64,000 nucleotides of DNA from Actinocorallia herbida. Its GTDB lineage: Bacteria > Actinomycetota > Actinomycetes > Streptosporangiales > Streptosporangiaceae. The position numbers and the translations under genes were made by a program. The notes beneath the pieces are model-generated. The model worked only from the letters and a program-made list of their open reading frames with translations, ran no database searches and was not told where the DNA came from. Shown piece after piece: positions 46,650-55,743 of this stretch (position 1 is its first letter; each line of letters starts with the position of its first letter). The stretch spans positions 1,674,001 to 1,738,000 of the forward strand of contig NZ_RJKE01000001.1 of assembly GCF_003751225.1 (NCBI RefSeq). The letters run 5' to 3'.

Positions 46650-47288
46650 TCAGTCGAGAAAGGACGCGTCGTTGTAGAGGACGCGGGTCCCTTCGCGCCA
46701 GTGCGAGACCGAGGCGTTGCCGATCGTCTCCTTCTCGATCTCCATCACCTCGGCCTCCGTCAGGCCCTCGACGATGTACCGGAAGAGCACGATCACCGCG
46801 TCGTGCGTGGCGATGAGGACCCTGCCGTCGGAGGGGAGCTCGGCGAGCAGCGAGCGCAGCCGCAGGGCCACGTCGGTCCAGGACTCCCCGCCGGGCGGCC
46901 GGTGGTAGAACTTGCCGAGGAACGCCTGCCTGGCGTGCTCCTCGGGGTGGCCGAGCCGGATCCCCGAGGGGGTGAGCCCGGCGAACGCGCCGAGGTCGCG
47001 GTCGCGCAGCCGCTCGTCGATCCGCAGGTCCGGGGGGAACCCCGCGGTGGCGAGCGCGATCCGCGCGGTCTCCAGGGCGCGCACGTACGGCGAGGACAGC
47101 ACGAGCGTCGGCGGCGGGCGCCCGGCGAGGTACCCGCCGACCGCGGCGGCCTGCCGCTCGCCCAGCGGGGTGAGCGGGATGTCGGAGTCGCGCTCGCCGA
47201 GGCCCAGGGCGTCGGCGCCCGCGAGGATCGCCGCCTCGCGTGCGACGTTGCCCGTGCTCTGCCCGTGCCGGATCAGCGTCAGCTCCAT
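46650..47288 (-). CDS. histidine phosphatase (phosphoglycerate mutase-like) family protein
   Basis: The protein has 212 residues. The catalytic RHG motif is in LTLIRHGQSTGN, with a second His region VLIATHDAVIV, Arg in SSPYVRALETARIA, and an acid in RDLGAFAGL. It is a cofactor-independent-type phosphatase of the branch that includes PhoE and GpgP. The substrate is not evident, and it is unlikely to be the glycolytic mutase because it lacks that enzyme's extended motifs. Confidence 0.88.
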   Translation of the reverse strand: MELTLIRHGQSTGNVAREAAILAGADALGLGERDSDIPLTPLGERQAAAVGGYLAGRPPPTLVLSSPYVRALETARIALATAGFPPDLRIDERLRDRDLGAFAGLTPSGIRLGHPEEHARQAFLGKFYHRPPGGESWTDVALRLRSLLAELPSDGRVLIATHDAVIVLFRYIVEGLTEAEVMEIEKETIGNASVSHWREGTRVLYNDASFLD

Positions 47289-47343
47289 GCCGCCCTCCTA
47301 CCCAGTCCCCGGCCCGATCGAGCGGGACCGCGCGCCGGGTCCG

Positions 47344-48729
47344 TCAGCGGCCGGAGATCAGGTCGGCGACCTTGGCGATCTTCGACGTCCTGCGCAGGCC
47401 GCGCTCGCGCGCGTCGGCGCGCTTGTAGAGGCCGTACATGAGGTGGACGCCGAGCCAGCGGAGCGGCTCCGGCTCCCAGGGCCGCACGTGCCAGCCGACC
47501 CAGGGCAGGTCGGTGAGCTCGGTCCGCTCGTCCAGCACGAGGTCGCGCAGGGTGCGGCCGGCGAGGTTGGTGGTGGCGACGCCGTGGCCGGTGTACCCGC
47601 CGGCGTGGCCGAGGCCGCTGCGCCGGTCCAGCGCGGCGGTCGAGCACCAGTCGCGCGGCACCGCGAGCACCCCCGACCAGGCGTGTGCGACGGGCACGCG
47701 CGCGGCCGCGGGGAAGAAGTCGGCGAGCATGGCGTGCAGCTGGCGGATCGTGCGCTCGTGGGTGCGGCCCGCGTCGTCGATGCGCGAGCCGTACCGGTAG
47801 GGCTTGCCGCGGCCGCCGAAGGCGATCCTGCCGTCCGCCGTGCGCTGCGCGTACATGTAGTAGTGCGCCATGTCGCCGAGCAGTTCCGCGCCCCGCCACC
47901 CCGTCTCGGCCAGGACGTCCGGGGGCAGCGGCTCGGTGACGATCATCGAGCTGTTCATCGGCAGCCAGTCGCGGTGCAGCGGCCGGAACGCCGCGGTGAA
48001 CCCCTCGGTGGCCCGGATGACGTACTCGGCGGTCACCCGTCCGTACGGGGTGAGCGCGGCGGCCGAGGAGGTGATGGTCCTGGGCCGCAGCGCGGTGACC
48101 TCGGTGCCCTCGTACAGCTCCACGCCGAGGTTCTGGACGATCCTGGCGAGCCCGCGCACCAGCTTGGCGGGCTGCACCCGGGCGCAGTGCGGGGTGTACA
48201 TGGCGTCGACGGCCCCGGCGACCCGGATCCGCTCGCCCGGCTCGATCAGGCGGAGGTCGTCCCCGCCCCAGCCCCAGGCCCGCGCGTGCGCGATCTCCTG
48301 CCGCATCCGCCAGCGCTGCGCCCGGTTGCGCGCGACCGTCACCAGGCCGTCCTGGACGAGGTCGGCGTCGACGCCCTCCTTCGCCGCGACCCGCACGACC
48401 TCGGCGACCGCGTCGAACATCGCGTGCTGGAGCCGGATGACGGAGTCCCGCCCGAACCGCTCGGCGTACGCGGCGCCCGACCCGGCCAGCTCGCCGACGA
48501 CCCAGCCGCCGTTGCGCCCGGACGCCCCGAACCCCGCGAACTCCTTCTCCAGGACGACGATCCGCAGATCCGGCCGCGCCTTCTTGAGGTAGTAGGCGGT
48601 CCACAGGCCCGTGTACCCCGCGCCGACCAGGCAGACATCGGCCTGGATCGAGCCGGGCAGCCGTGGCGCGGGGGAGGGCAGTCCCGTCTCGCTGAACCAG
48701 TGGGACACCGCGCCGTTCACGAAAGCCAT
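47344..48729 (-). CDS. FAD-dependent amine/amino acid oxidoreductase (DAO family)
   Basis: The protein has 461 residues. The dinucleotide-binding motif is VCLVGAGYTGLWTAYYLKKA near residue 33, with GFGASGRNGGW following as in the gamma-glutamylputrescine oxidase and glycine oxidase group. The C terminus closes with GGYTGHGVATTNLAGRTLRD for the flavin. It probably oxidises an amine or amino acid with release of ammonia and hydrogen peroxide. The substrate is unknown. It stands alone on the minus strand. Confidence 0.88.
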   Translation of the reverse strand: MAFVNGAVSHWFSETGLPSPAPRLPGSIQADVCLVGAGYTGLWTAYYLKKARPDLRIVVLEKEFAGFGASGRNGGWVVGELAGSGAAYAERFGRDSVIRLQHAMFDAVAEVVRVAAKEGVDADLVQDGLVTVARNRAQRWRMRQEIAHARAWGWGGDDLRLIEPGERIRVAGAVDAMYTPHCARVQPAKLVRGLARIVQNLGVELYEGTEVTALRPRTITSSAAALTPYGRVTAEYVIRATEGFTAAFRPLHRDWLPMNSSMIVTEPLPPDVLAETGWRGAELLGDMAHYYMYAQRTADGRIAFGGRGKPYRYGSRIDDAGRTHERTIRQLHAMLADFFPAAARVPVAHAWSGVLAVPRDWCSTAALDRRSGLGHAGGYTGHGVATTNLAGRTLRDLVLDERTELTDLPWVGWHVRPWEPEPLRWLGVHLMYGLYKRADARERGLRRTSKIAKVADLISGR

Positions 48730-48859
48730 GCCGACATAGTGCTTGATCTCCGCTCCTTTGTCGCTCCTGCGCCGCCCGGGTGATCGGGCGCCCCGGCCCC
48801 GGGTCTCGACGGGTGGACGGGGGAGACCAACGTCACGCCGGTTTTCCGGCCCGGGAAAC

Positions 48860-48877
48860 CGAGTTCACACGAACTCG
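48860..48877. promoter_or_regulatory. 18-bp palindrome upstream of a GNAT gene
   Basis: CGAGTTC and GAACTCG flank ACAC, 50 bases ahead of the GNAT start. Symmetry and position suggest an operator, but no regulator gene is adjacent. The remaining bases 48730-48926 include the 17-bp sequence shared with the region upstream of uvrC. Confidence 0.5.
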
Positions 48878-48926
48878 TAACACTGATCGGAGAGTCTTAC
48901 TGAATCGAGAAAGAAGGGGGATTCCG

Positions 48927-49454
48927 ATGATTTCCACAGCCGCGGCGCCCGCCGTGATCCGGCCCGGGGCGTCCGGGCTCACCACACGTCCGCTGGGTCC
49001 GGGGGACCAGGCCGAGGTGGTGGCGATGCACGAGCGGTGCTCCATGGCGAGCCGCCGGCTTCGCTACTTCAGCGCGAAGCCGAAGCTGCCGCAGCGCCTG
49101 TTCGACGTGTTCTGCGACAGGTCCCGGGGGCTGTCCCTGGCCGTCGACGACGAGTCGGGGCGGGTCATCGCGCTCGGCCACATGATGTACGACGGCGCCT
49201 CGGGGGCGGCGGAGCTGGCCTTCCTCGTCGAGGACGCGTGGCAGAACCGGGGGATCGGCCGCCGGCTGACCGAGCTGCTGGTCGAACTGGGCCGCGCCGA
49301 GGGGCTCGCGGAGCTGCGCGCGAGCGTGTTCAGCGAGAACGCCAGGATGCGCAAGCTCCTCACCGCGCTCGGCGGCCGGACCCGGCGGACCGAGGACCCC
49401 GCGGTCCTGGAGATCGTGCTGGACCTGCGCGGGGCCGAAGCCGCCGCTGCGTAA
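48927..49454 (+). CDS. GNAT family N-acetyltransferase
   Basis: The protein has 175 residues from ATG 48927 with GAAGGGGG upstream. The motif A loop VEDAWQNRGIGRRLTELLVE (Q-N-R-G-I-G) and the preceding LGHMMYDGASGAAELAFLV define the acetyl-CoA site. ASRRLRYFSAKPKLPQRL near the N terminus is seen in the acetyltransferase domains attached to acyl-CoA synthetases and in Pat-like enzymes, so protein lysine acetylation is possible. There is no cNMP-binding domain. Confidence 0.85.
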   Translation: MISTAAAPAVIRPGASGLTTRPLGPGDQAEVVAMHERCSMASRRLRYFSAKPKLPQRLFDVFCDRSRGLSLAVDDESGRVIALGHMMYDGASGAAELAFLVEDAWQNRGIGRRLTELLVELGRAEGLAELRASVFSENARMRKLLTALGGRTRRTEDPAVLEIVLDLRGAEAAAA

Positions 49455-49484
49455 GGAACGCTCCACTCTTGAGACGATGGCCGG

Positions 49485-50279
49485 GTGGCCATCTACGACG
49501 ATCCCGAAGCCTATGAACTCGCCTGCGCCTTCCGCGACGTCCCCGCCGAGGCCGACGCGCTGCTGACCTGGGCGGCCCGGCACGGCAGGGAGCCCCGGAC
49601 CGTCCTGGAGCTGGCGGCGGGCCCCGCCGAGCACGTCAGGGAGCTGGCCCGCCGGGGCCTCGCGTGCACCGCGCTCGACCTGAACGCCGCGATGTGCGCC
49701 TACGCCAAGGCCAAGGAGCCCCGGCTCACCGTCGTCCAGGCCGACATGACGGACTTCGCCCTCGCCGAGCGGTTCGATCTGGTGATCACGATGCTGGACA
49801 GCACCGCGCACCTGCACACCCTCGACGCGTTCGCCGCCCACTTCGACCGCGCCGCCGCCCACCTCGCCACCGGCGGCGTCTACATCCTGGAGATGAGCCA
49901 CCCGGCCGACCGGCTCGGCCGCGACTCCTCCACCACCACCTCCTGGACCGCCGAGCGCGACGGGACCACCGCCGACGTCACCTGGGGCTCCCTCGACGAC
50001 CCCCTCGACCCCCTCACCCAGATGGTCGACGACCACGTCGTCATCCGCGTCACCGAGCCGCCCGCCCGGCCGGGCGGCCCCACCCGCGTCCGCACCGCCG
50101 AGGGCGTCGTCCCCTTCCGCTTCTGGACCGCCACCGAGCTCCAGGCCGCCGTCCGCGTCGCCGCCCTGGAACACCCGGAGACGGCCCTGGAGATCGTCGC
50201 TCAGTACGGCGACTTCACCGACGTCCCGCCCGCCGACCCGGCGGCCTGGCGCCTGATCAGCGTCTTGCGCAGGCTGTAG
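49485..50279 (+). CDS. class I SAM-dependent methyltransferase
   Basis: The protein has 264 residues from GTG 49485. Motif I is VLELAAGPAEHVRELARRG, motif II CTALDLNAAMCAYA and motif III VVQADMTDFALAERFDLVIT. The remainder is a beta-rich cap. The order and spacing are those of small-molecule methyltransferases, and no substrate can be named. It follows the GNAT gene by 30 bases and may share its transcript. Confidence 0.88.
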   Translation: MAIYDDPEAYELACAFRDVPAEADALLTWAARHGREPRTVLELAAGPAEHVRELARRGLACTALDLNAAMCAYAKAKEPRLTVVQADMTDFALAERFDLVITMLDSTAHLHTLDAFAAHFDRAAAHLATGGVYILEMSHPADRLGRDSSTTTSWTAERDGTTADVTWGSLDDPLDPLTQMVDDHVVIRVTEPPARPGGPTRVRTAEGVVPFRFWTATELQAAVRVAALEHPETALEIVAQYGDFTDVPPADPAAWRLISVLRRL

Positions 50280-50320
50280 ACGGGCACGGCTGCCGGGCCC
50301 GTGCGGGTATCTTGCTCGAT

Positions 50321-50590
50321 ATGTCTGAACCCATGACCGCGGCGGAGGCCGAACGCTTCATCGTGACCATGGTGCCCGTCGTGGCGCAGCACCTCGCCGA
50401 GAGCGGGCGGTTCCGGATCAGCGCGTGGACCGAGGAGCTCCAGGCGGTGTTCCGTGAGATCACCGGCCGGACGTCGGCGGCGCTCGGGCGGCCGCTGATG
50501 GGGTACACGAACGGCCGCGAGTTCTGGATCGTGCCGTCGGACGCGGCGGACGAGGTGGACGTGAACGCGGCGGCGCCCCTCACTCCTTGA
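50321..50590 (+). CDS. small protein of unknown function
   Basis: The protein has 89 residues. ATG 50321 is preceded at short distance by TATCTT, suggesting a leaderless mRNA. The N-terminal part is helical and acidic (AAEAERFIVTMVPVVAQHLA). The centre has a conserved-looking GRPLMGYTNGREFWIVPSDA. There is no signal peptide or Cys. The stop lies inside a terminator hairpin, which supports a real gene. I do not recognise the family. Confidence 0.6.
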   Translation: MSEPMTAAEAERFIVTMVPVVAQHLAESGRFRISAWTEELQAVFREITGRTSAALGRPLMGYTNGREFWIVPSDAADEVDVNAAAPLTP

Positions 50591-50602
50591 GCGAGGGGCG
50601 CC
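50572..50602. terminator. bidirectional hairpin between convergent genes
   Basis: GGCGCCCCTC pairs with GAGGGGCGCC, with a smaller CTC/GAG stem in the loop. It contains the stop codon of the small plus-strand gene and lies 17 bases beyond the pgl stop on the minus strand, so it probably serves both. Confidence 0.75.
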
Positions 50603-50618
50603 GTAGCGCGCGCCGAGG

Positions 50619-51380
50619 TCAGCCCGGAAGGCGGGACGCGGCGGCGCGGTCGAGCAGGTAGAGCGTCTCCGTGCGGCCCCGCGCCGTGGACACGGGGGCC
50701 TCCGAAGGGGACGTGCCGGTTGCCAGGCCGAGGCGGATGGCCTCCGCCTTGCCCTCGCCCGCGGCGACGACCCAGACCTCACGGGCCGCCTGGATCACCG
50801 GGACGGTCAGGGACACCCGGGTCGGCGGCGGCTTGGGGGAGTCGTGCACCCCGATGACGGTCCGCTTGTCCTCCAGCACGCCGGGCAGGCCGGGGAACAG
50901 CGACGCGATGTGCGCGTCCGGGCCGACCCCGAGCATGAGCACGTCGAACGACGGCGCCTCCACCGGGTCCTCCGGCTTGGCGGCGGCCCGCAGTTCGGCG
51001 GCGTGCCGGACGGCCGCGGCCTCCACGTCGTCGCCGTCCGGGCCGTCGGAGGCGGGCATCGGGTGGACCCGGGCGGGGTCCAGCGGCACCGCGTCGAGCA
51101 GCGCCTCCCTGGCCTGGAGGGCGTTGCGGTCGGCGTCGCCCTCGGGCACGAACCGCTCGTCGCCCCACCACACGTCGACCTTGGCCCAGTCGACGGCGTC
51201 GCGCGCGGGCGAGGCGGCGACCTCGGCGAGCAGCGCGATCCCGACGGTCCCGCCCGTCAGCACGATCGAGGCCTCGCCCCGTTCGGCCTGGACGTCGACG
51301 ATCCGGGTGATCAGCCGGGCCGCGACGGCCCGCGCGAGCAGGTCCGCGTCCGCGTGGACGATGATCTTCGGTGCGCTCAT
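50619..51380 (-). CDS. pgl: 6-phosphogluconolactonase
   Basis: The protein has 253 residues and hydrolyses 6-phosphogluconolactone in the oxidative pentose phosphate pathway. Family motifs are VLTGGTVGIALL, VWWGDERFVPEGDADRN and LGVGPDAHIASLFPG. The ATG overlaps the opcA stop by four bases. It is the last gene of the tkt-tal-pgi-zwf-opcA-pgl run. Confidence 0.94.
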   Translation of the reverse strand: MSAPKIIVHADADLLARAVAARLITRIVDVQAERGEASIVLTGGTVGIALLAEVAASPARDAVDWAKVDVWWGDERFVPEGDADRNALQAREALLDAVPLDPARVHPMPASDGPDGDDVEAAAVRHAAELRAAAKPEDPVEAPSFDVLMLGVGPDAHIASLFPGLPGVLEDKRTVIGVHDSPKPPPTRVSLTVPVIQAAREVWVVAAGEGKAEAIRLGLATGTSPSEAPVSTARGRTETLYLLDRAAASRLPG

Positions 51381-52408
51381 GATCCGGCCTTCCTGCGGGT
51401 GGCGCGCGGCTTGGCGGGTCCGCCCGCAGGGGCGTCCCCGGCGGCCTCGGCCCCGGCGTCGTCCTTGGCGGCGGCCGCGGGCTCGGGCGCGGGCGCCGGG
51501 GAGGTGTAGGTGCGGTCGAACCGCGAGACGGCGTCGTGGTAGACCTCGTCCGGGTCGAGCCGCCGCAGCTCCTCGGCCAGCAGCTCCGACATCGGCCTGC
51601 GGTGCAGCGCGACCTGTCGGTCGGGCTGGCCGGGCCGGGCCAGCGTGGCGACGCGGCCGTCGGGCCTGGTCACCGAGATCGGCCCCTCCTCGGTCTGGAG
51701 GACGACCGCGGTGATGCCGGGACCGTTGGACGTGGTCCGGGTCGCGGGCACGTCGAGCCGCCCGCCCAGCCAGGACGCCAGCAGCTCCGCGCTCGGGCTG
51801 TCGGGTTCGGCCTGCACCTCCGCCGCGATGATCGGCGGAGTCTTCTGGTCCAGCGCCGACGCCAGCAGCGTGCGCCACGGGGTGAGCCGGGTCCAGGAGA
51901 AGTCGGTGTCTCCCGGCACGTAGGACTTGTCGAGCTGGATGAGCGTGCCGAGCCGGTCCATGCCGGCGTAGGAGTCGGTGACGCGGCGCTGCGCGAGCGC
52001 GCCCAGCGGGTCGTCCGACGGGTGCGCGGGCGCCTGCCCCGGCCACCAGGTGACGACGGGCGCGTCCGGCACCACCAGCGGCAGCACGACCGAGTCGGCG
52101 TGCTCGGCGAGCGGCCCGTACATGCGCAGCAGGACGGTCTCGCCGGGGCCGGTCTCGCCGATCCTGATCTCGGCGTCCAGCCGGGAGGAGTTCCCGCGGG
52201 CGTCCCGCGAGATGACCGTGAGGACCCGGCAGGGGTGCTCGCGCGCCGCCTCGGTGGCCGCGCGCAGCGAGTCGTACTGCGCGGACTCGTCGGTGACGAT
52301 CACCAGGGTCAGCACCATGCCGACGGCCGGGCCGCCCATCTGGTGCCTGGCCTGGGTGAGCGCCTCCTGGATCCGCCGGGTCGTGGTCGCGGTGAGGTCG
52401 ATGTTCAC
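51377..52408 (-). CDS. opcA: glucose-6-phosphate dehydrogenase assembly protein OpcA
   Basis: The protein has 343 residues with a GTG start one base after the zwf stop. The core includes PLVVPDAPVVTWWPGQAPAH and DPLGALAQRRVTDSY, found throughout the actinobacterial OpcA family. OpcA is needed for full G6PDH activity and its redox response. The C-terminal 50 residues are a Pro/Ala/Lys-rich tail (ATRRKAGS end) without a fold. Confidence 0.94.
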   Translation of the reverse strand: MNIDLTATTTRRIQEALTQARHQMGGPAVGMVLTLVIVTDESAQYDSLRAATEAAREHPCRVLTVISRDARGNSSRLDAEIRIGETGPGETVLLRMYGPLAEHADSVVLPLVVPDAPVVTWWPGQAPAHPSDDPLGALAQRRVTDSYAGMDRLGTLIQLDKSYVPGDTDFSWTRLTPWRTLLASALDQKTPPIIAAEVQAEPDSPSAELLASWLGGRLDVPATRTTSNGPGITAVVLQTEEGPISVTRPDGRVATLARPGQPDRQVALHRRPMSELLAEELRRLDPDEVYHDAVSRFDRTYTSPAPAPEPAAAAKDDAGAEAAGDAPAGGPAKPRATRRKAGS

Positions 52409-52409
52409 G

Positions 52410-53960
52410 TCAGATCCTCCGCCACGCGCGGCCGTCGCGCTTCATCATCAGGTCCGACGACTTCGGACCGTATCCGCCGGACTTGTACTGGTCGGGGCGG
52501 CCGTGCGCGGACCAGTACTCCTCGACCGGGTCGAGGATCTGCCAGGACAGCTCGACCTCCTCCTGGCGGGGGAACAGCGGCGGGTCGCCGATGAGAACGT
52601 CCAGGATCAGCCGCTCGTACGCCTCGGGCGAGGACTCGGTGAAGGACTCCCCGTAGGCGAAGTCCATGTTGACGTCCCGGACCTCCATCGCGGTGCCGGG
52701 CACCTTGGAGCCGAACCGCATGGTGATGCCCTCGTCGGGCTGGATCCGGAAGACCAGGGAGTTCTGGCCGAGCTCCTCGGTCTCGGTGTGCGAGAACGGC
52801 AGGTGCGGCGCCCGCTGGAACATCATCGCGACCTCGGTGGCGCGGCGCGACAGGCGCTTGCCCGTGCGCAGGTACCACGGGACGCCCGCCCAGCGGCGCG
52901 AGTCGATCTCCAGCTTGATCGCGGCGTAGGTCTCGGTGGTGGAGTCGGACGGGATGCCGTCCTCGTCCAGGTAGCCCTTGACGTCCACGCCGCCCTGCCA
53001 GCCCGCGGCGTACTGGCCGCGCGCGCTGGAGCGGCCGAGGTCGCCGTCGGGCAGCCGCACCGAGGACAGCACCTTGGCCTTCTCGGCCCGCACCGCCTCG
53101 GCGCTGAACGAGGTCGGCTCCTCCATCGCGGTCAGCGCGAGCAGCTGGAGCAGGTGGTTCTGGATGACGTCCCGGGCCGCGCCGATCCCGTCGTAGTACC
53201 CGGCCCGGCCGCCGATCCCGATGTCCTCGGCCATGGTGATCTGCACGTGGTCGACGTACGACCGGTTCCAGATCGGCTCGAACATGGTGTTGGCGAAGCG
53301 CAGCGCCAGGATGTTCTGGACGGTCTCCTTGCCGAGGTAGTGGTCGATCCGGAAGATCGACTCCTCGGGGAAGACCCGGTGCACGATGTTGTTCAGCTCG
53401 CGGGCGCTCTTGAGGTCGTGCCCGAAGGGCTTCTCGATGACGACGCGGCGGAAGCTGTCCTCGGAACGTTCCGCAAGGCCGCTGCGCTGGAGCTGCTCCA
53501 CCACGACGTCGAAGAACTTCGGGGGTATCGACAGGTAGAAGGCGTAGTTCCCGCCCGTCCCGCGCGTCTCGTCGAGCTCCTTGACGGCGAGGGCCAGCGT
53601 GTCGAACGCGCCGGGGTCGTTGAACTCGCCGGGGACGAAGTGCATGCCCTCCGACAGGTGCCGCCAGACGTCCTCCCGGAACGGCGTGCGCGCGTGCTGC
53701 TTGACCGCCTCGTAGGCGACCTGCCGGAAGTCCTGGTTCTCCCAGTCGCGCCGGGCGAACCCCACGAGGGAGAAGCCCGGGGGCAGCAGTCCGCGGTTGG
53801 CCAGGTCGTAGATGGCCGGGAGCAGCTTCTTGCGCGAGAGGTCGCCGGTGACGCCGAACAGCACCAGCACGCTGGGCCCGGCGACGCGGGGAAGTCTCTT
53901 GTCGCGGGGATCGCGGAGCGGATTCCCGTCGATCCCGATCAGTTCTGCGGGCGAAGGCAT
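52410..53960 (-). CDS. zwf: glucose-6-phosphate 1-dehydrogenase
   Basis: The protein has 516 residues. The NADP-binding LFGVTGDLSRKKLLPAIYDL, the active-site signature RIDHYLGKETVQN with the catalytic His, and EKPFGHDLKSA are present. It oxidises glucose-6-phosphate to 6-phosphogluconolactone. It lies 121 bases after pgi, and opcA and pgl follow without a gap, so zwf, its assembly factor and the lactonase are made together. Confidence 0.97.
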   Translation of the reverse strand: MPSPAELIGIDGNPLRDPRDKRLPRVAGPSVLVLFGVTGDLSRKKLLPAIYDLANRGLLPPGFSLVGFARRDWENQDFRQVAYEAVKQHARTPFREDVWRHLSEGMHFVPGEFNDPGAFDTLALAVKELDETRGTGGNYAFYLSIPPKFFDVVVEQLQRSGLAERSEDSFRRVVIEKPFGHDLKSARELNNIVHRVFPEESIFRIDHYLGKETVQNILALRFANTMFEPIWNRSYVDHVQITMAEDIGIGGRAGYYDGIGAARDVIQNHLLQLLALTAMEEPTSFSAEAVRAEKAKVLSSVRLPDGDLGRSSARGQYAAGWQGGVDVKGYLDEDGIPSDSTTETYAAIKLEIDSRRWAGVPWYLRTGKRLSRRATEVAMMFQRAPHLPFSHTETEELGQNSLVFRIQPDEGITMRFGSKVPGTAMEVRDVNMDFAYGESFTESSPEAYERLILDVLIGDPPLFPRQEEVELSWQILDPVEEYWSAHGRPDQYKSGGYGPKSSDLMMKRDGRAWRRI

Positions 53961-54081
53961 GCCCGTCCCTTTCCTGCGTTCGATCAGAGATGGCGGTCAA
54001 GGAGGGGATCGACCGGTCTTGCCACGGCGGCCGCGGGACCGTTCCGGGCTGCCGCCCGGGTCCGTCCTCGTCCGCCGGAGT

Positions 54082-55743
54082 TCAGTTTTTCAGTGCGTCG
54101 AGCAGTTGCGCCAGTCCCTCGGCGCGATCACGGAGGTGCAGTCGCACGACCGGGCGGCCGCGCGAGCGCAGCGCGCGCAGATCGCCGATGGCCTGGGCGA
54201 ACTGGAGCGTTCCGAAGGTGTACGGGAGCCCCGGCACCGGGACGTCCAGGGGAGCGGCGCCGGTGATCTGGAGGAAGACCCCGTTCTGCGGGCCGCCCTT
54301 GTGGTACTGGCCGGTGGAGTGCAGGAACCGCGGCCCCCACCCGAAGGTGACGGGCGCGGGAGCCAGCCCCAGCCGTTCGGCGCGCAGCGTGAGCAGCGCC
54401 CGCAGCCCGGCCGCCTCGGCGTCGTCGCCGGTGCGGTCGAGGTAGGCCATGACGGCGAGGTACCCGCGGGCGGGAACGGACTCCAGCAGGGCGTCCAGCG
54501 CCTCGGTGAGGCCCCCCTCCAGGGAGTGCCCGCCCAGGGTGCCCCCGGTGTGCACCTCGACGGCGCCGTCGACCAGGTAGGGCGCGCCGTCGTCCAGCGC
54601 GGCCTCGCCCTCGGTCGCGAACGCGTCGAGGAGCGCCGCGGTGTTGTCCTTGGACTCCTGCACGTTCGGCTGGTCGAACGGGTTGATCCCGAGCACCCGC
54701 CCGGCGATCGCGGTCGCGTACTCCCACAGCAGGAACTGCGCGCCGAGCGGGCCCTTCACGGTGAGGGCCGCGGACTCGAAGTCGCCGAGGACCAGGCCGC
54801 GGACGTCCGGCGAGGGCGCGAAGCCCGGGGCGCCGACGCCCTCGACGAGGACGGGCAGGACGCCCTTGCCGTCCTTGCCGGTGGACTCGGCGAGGAGCTG
54901 CTCGGCCCACGCGCCGAACCCGGTGAGGCCCGAGCCGTTGTCGGCGATGAGCAGTTTGTCGCGGCCCGCGGCGGCCGCGACGCCGAGCGCCGCGCCGAGC
55001 GCGAGCGCCGGGTTGTCGTACGGCTGGCGCAGCGTCGGCGCGAGCGCCGCCGCCTCGTCCAGCAGCGCCCCGATGTCGGCCCCGGCCAGCGCGGCGGGCA
55101 CGAGCCCGAACGCCGACAGCGCGCTGAAGCGGCCGCCGACGTCCGGGTCGGAGAGGACCACGTGGTACCCGGCCCGGCGCGCGCTGTGCTCCAGCGGCGA
55201 CCCCGGGTCGGTGATCACGAGGAACCTGCGGCGCAGCGCGTCGCAGGTGATCCCCGCCTCGGCGAAGGCCGCCTCGAAGACCCGCCGGTGGCCGTCGGTC
55301 TCCAGGGTGCCGCCGCTCTTGGACGCCACGACGACGACGGTGCGCTCCGGCCGGTCGGCGATCACCCGGGCGACCTGGAGGGGGTCGGTGCCGTCCAGGA
55401 CGGTCAACTCCACTCCGGCGGTCCGGGTGATCACCTCCGCGGCCAGCGAGGAGCCGCCCATGCCCGCGAGCACGAAGCGGTCCAGGCCCTCGGCCCGGTA
55501 CTCCTCGGCGAGCCGCGTGAGCGGCTCGACCAGCGCGCGCGACGTCTCGGGCAGATCGAGCCACCCGAGCCGCCGGCCCGCCTCGGCCACCGCGTCGGGC
55601 CCCCACAACTGGGGGCTCCGCGCGGCGAGCGCCGCGGGGACGCCGTCGGAGGCGAGCCGATCGAGAATGCTCTCGGTCTCCTCCACGGCGTCACCGCGCA
55701 CGGTGACCGAGACACCCGCCGCCGCCGTGACGACAGAGGTCAC
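54082..55743 (-). CDS. pgi: glucose-6-phosphate isomerase
   Basis: The protein has 553 residues with a GTG start overlapping the tal stop. SIS-domain motifs include [32 protein letters not shown] and [16 protein letters not shown], and [13 protein letters not shown] forms the Pgi signature region. It interconverts glucose-6-phosphate and fructose-6-phosphate, joining glycolysis to the pentose phosphate genes around it. The long N-terminal extension of the open frame upstream of GTG 55743 overlaps tal and is not coding. Confidence 0.94.
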   Translation of the reverse strand: MTSVVTAAAGVSVTVRGDAVEETESILDRLASDGVPAALAARSPQLWGPDAVAEAGRRLGWLDLPETSRALVEPLTRLAEEYRAEGLDRFVLAGMGGSSLAAEVITRTAGVELTVLDGTDPLQVARVIADRPERTVVVVASKSGGTLETDGHRRVFEAAFAEAGITCDALRRRFLVITDPGSPLEHSARRAGYHVVLSDPDVGGRFSALSAFGLVPAALAGADIGALLDEAAALAPTLRQPYDNPALALGAALGVAAAAGRDKLLIADNGSGLTGFGAWAEQLLAESTGKDGKGVLPVLVEGVGAPGFAPSPDVRGLVLGDFESAALTVKGPLGAQFLLWEYATAIAGRVLGINPFDQPNVQESKDNTAALLDAFATEGEAALDDGAPYLVDGAVEVHTGGTLGGHSLEGGLTEALDALLESVPARGYLAVMAYLDRTGDDAEAAGLRALLTLRAERLGLAPAPVTFGWGPRFLHSTGQYHKGGPQNGVFLQITGAAPLDVPVPGLPYTFGTLQFAQAIGDLRALRSRGRPVVRLHLRDRAEGLAQLLDALKN

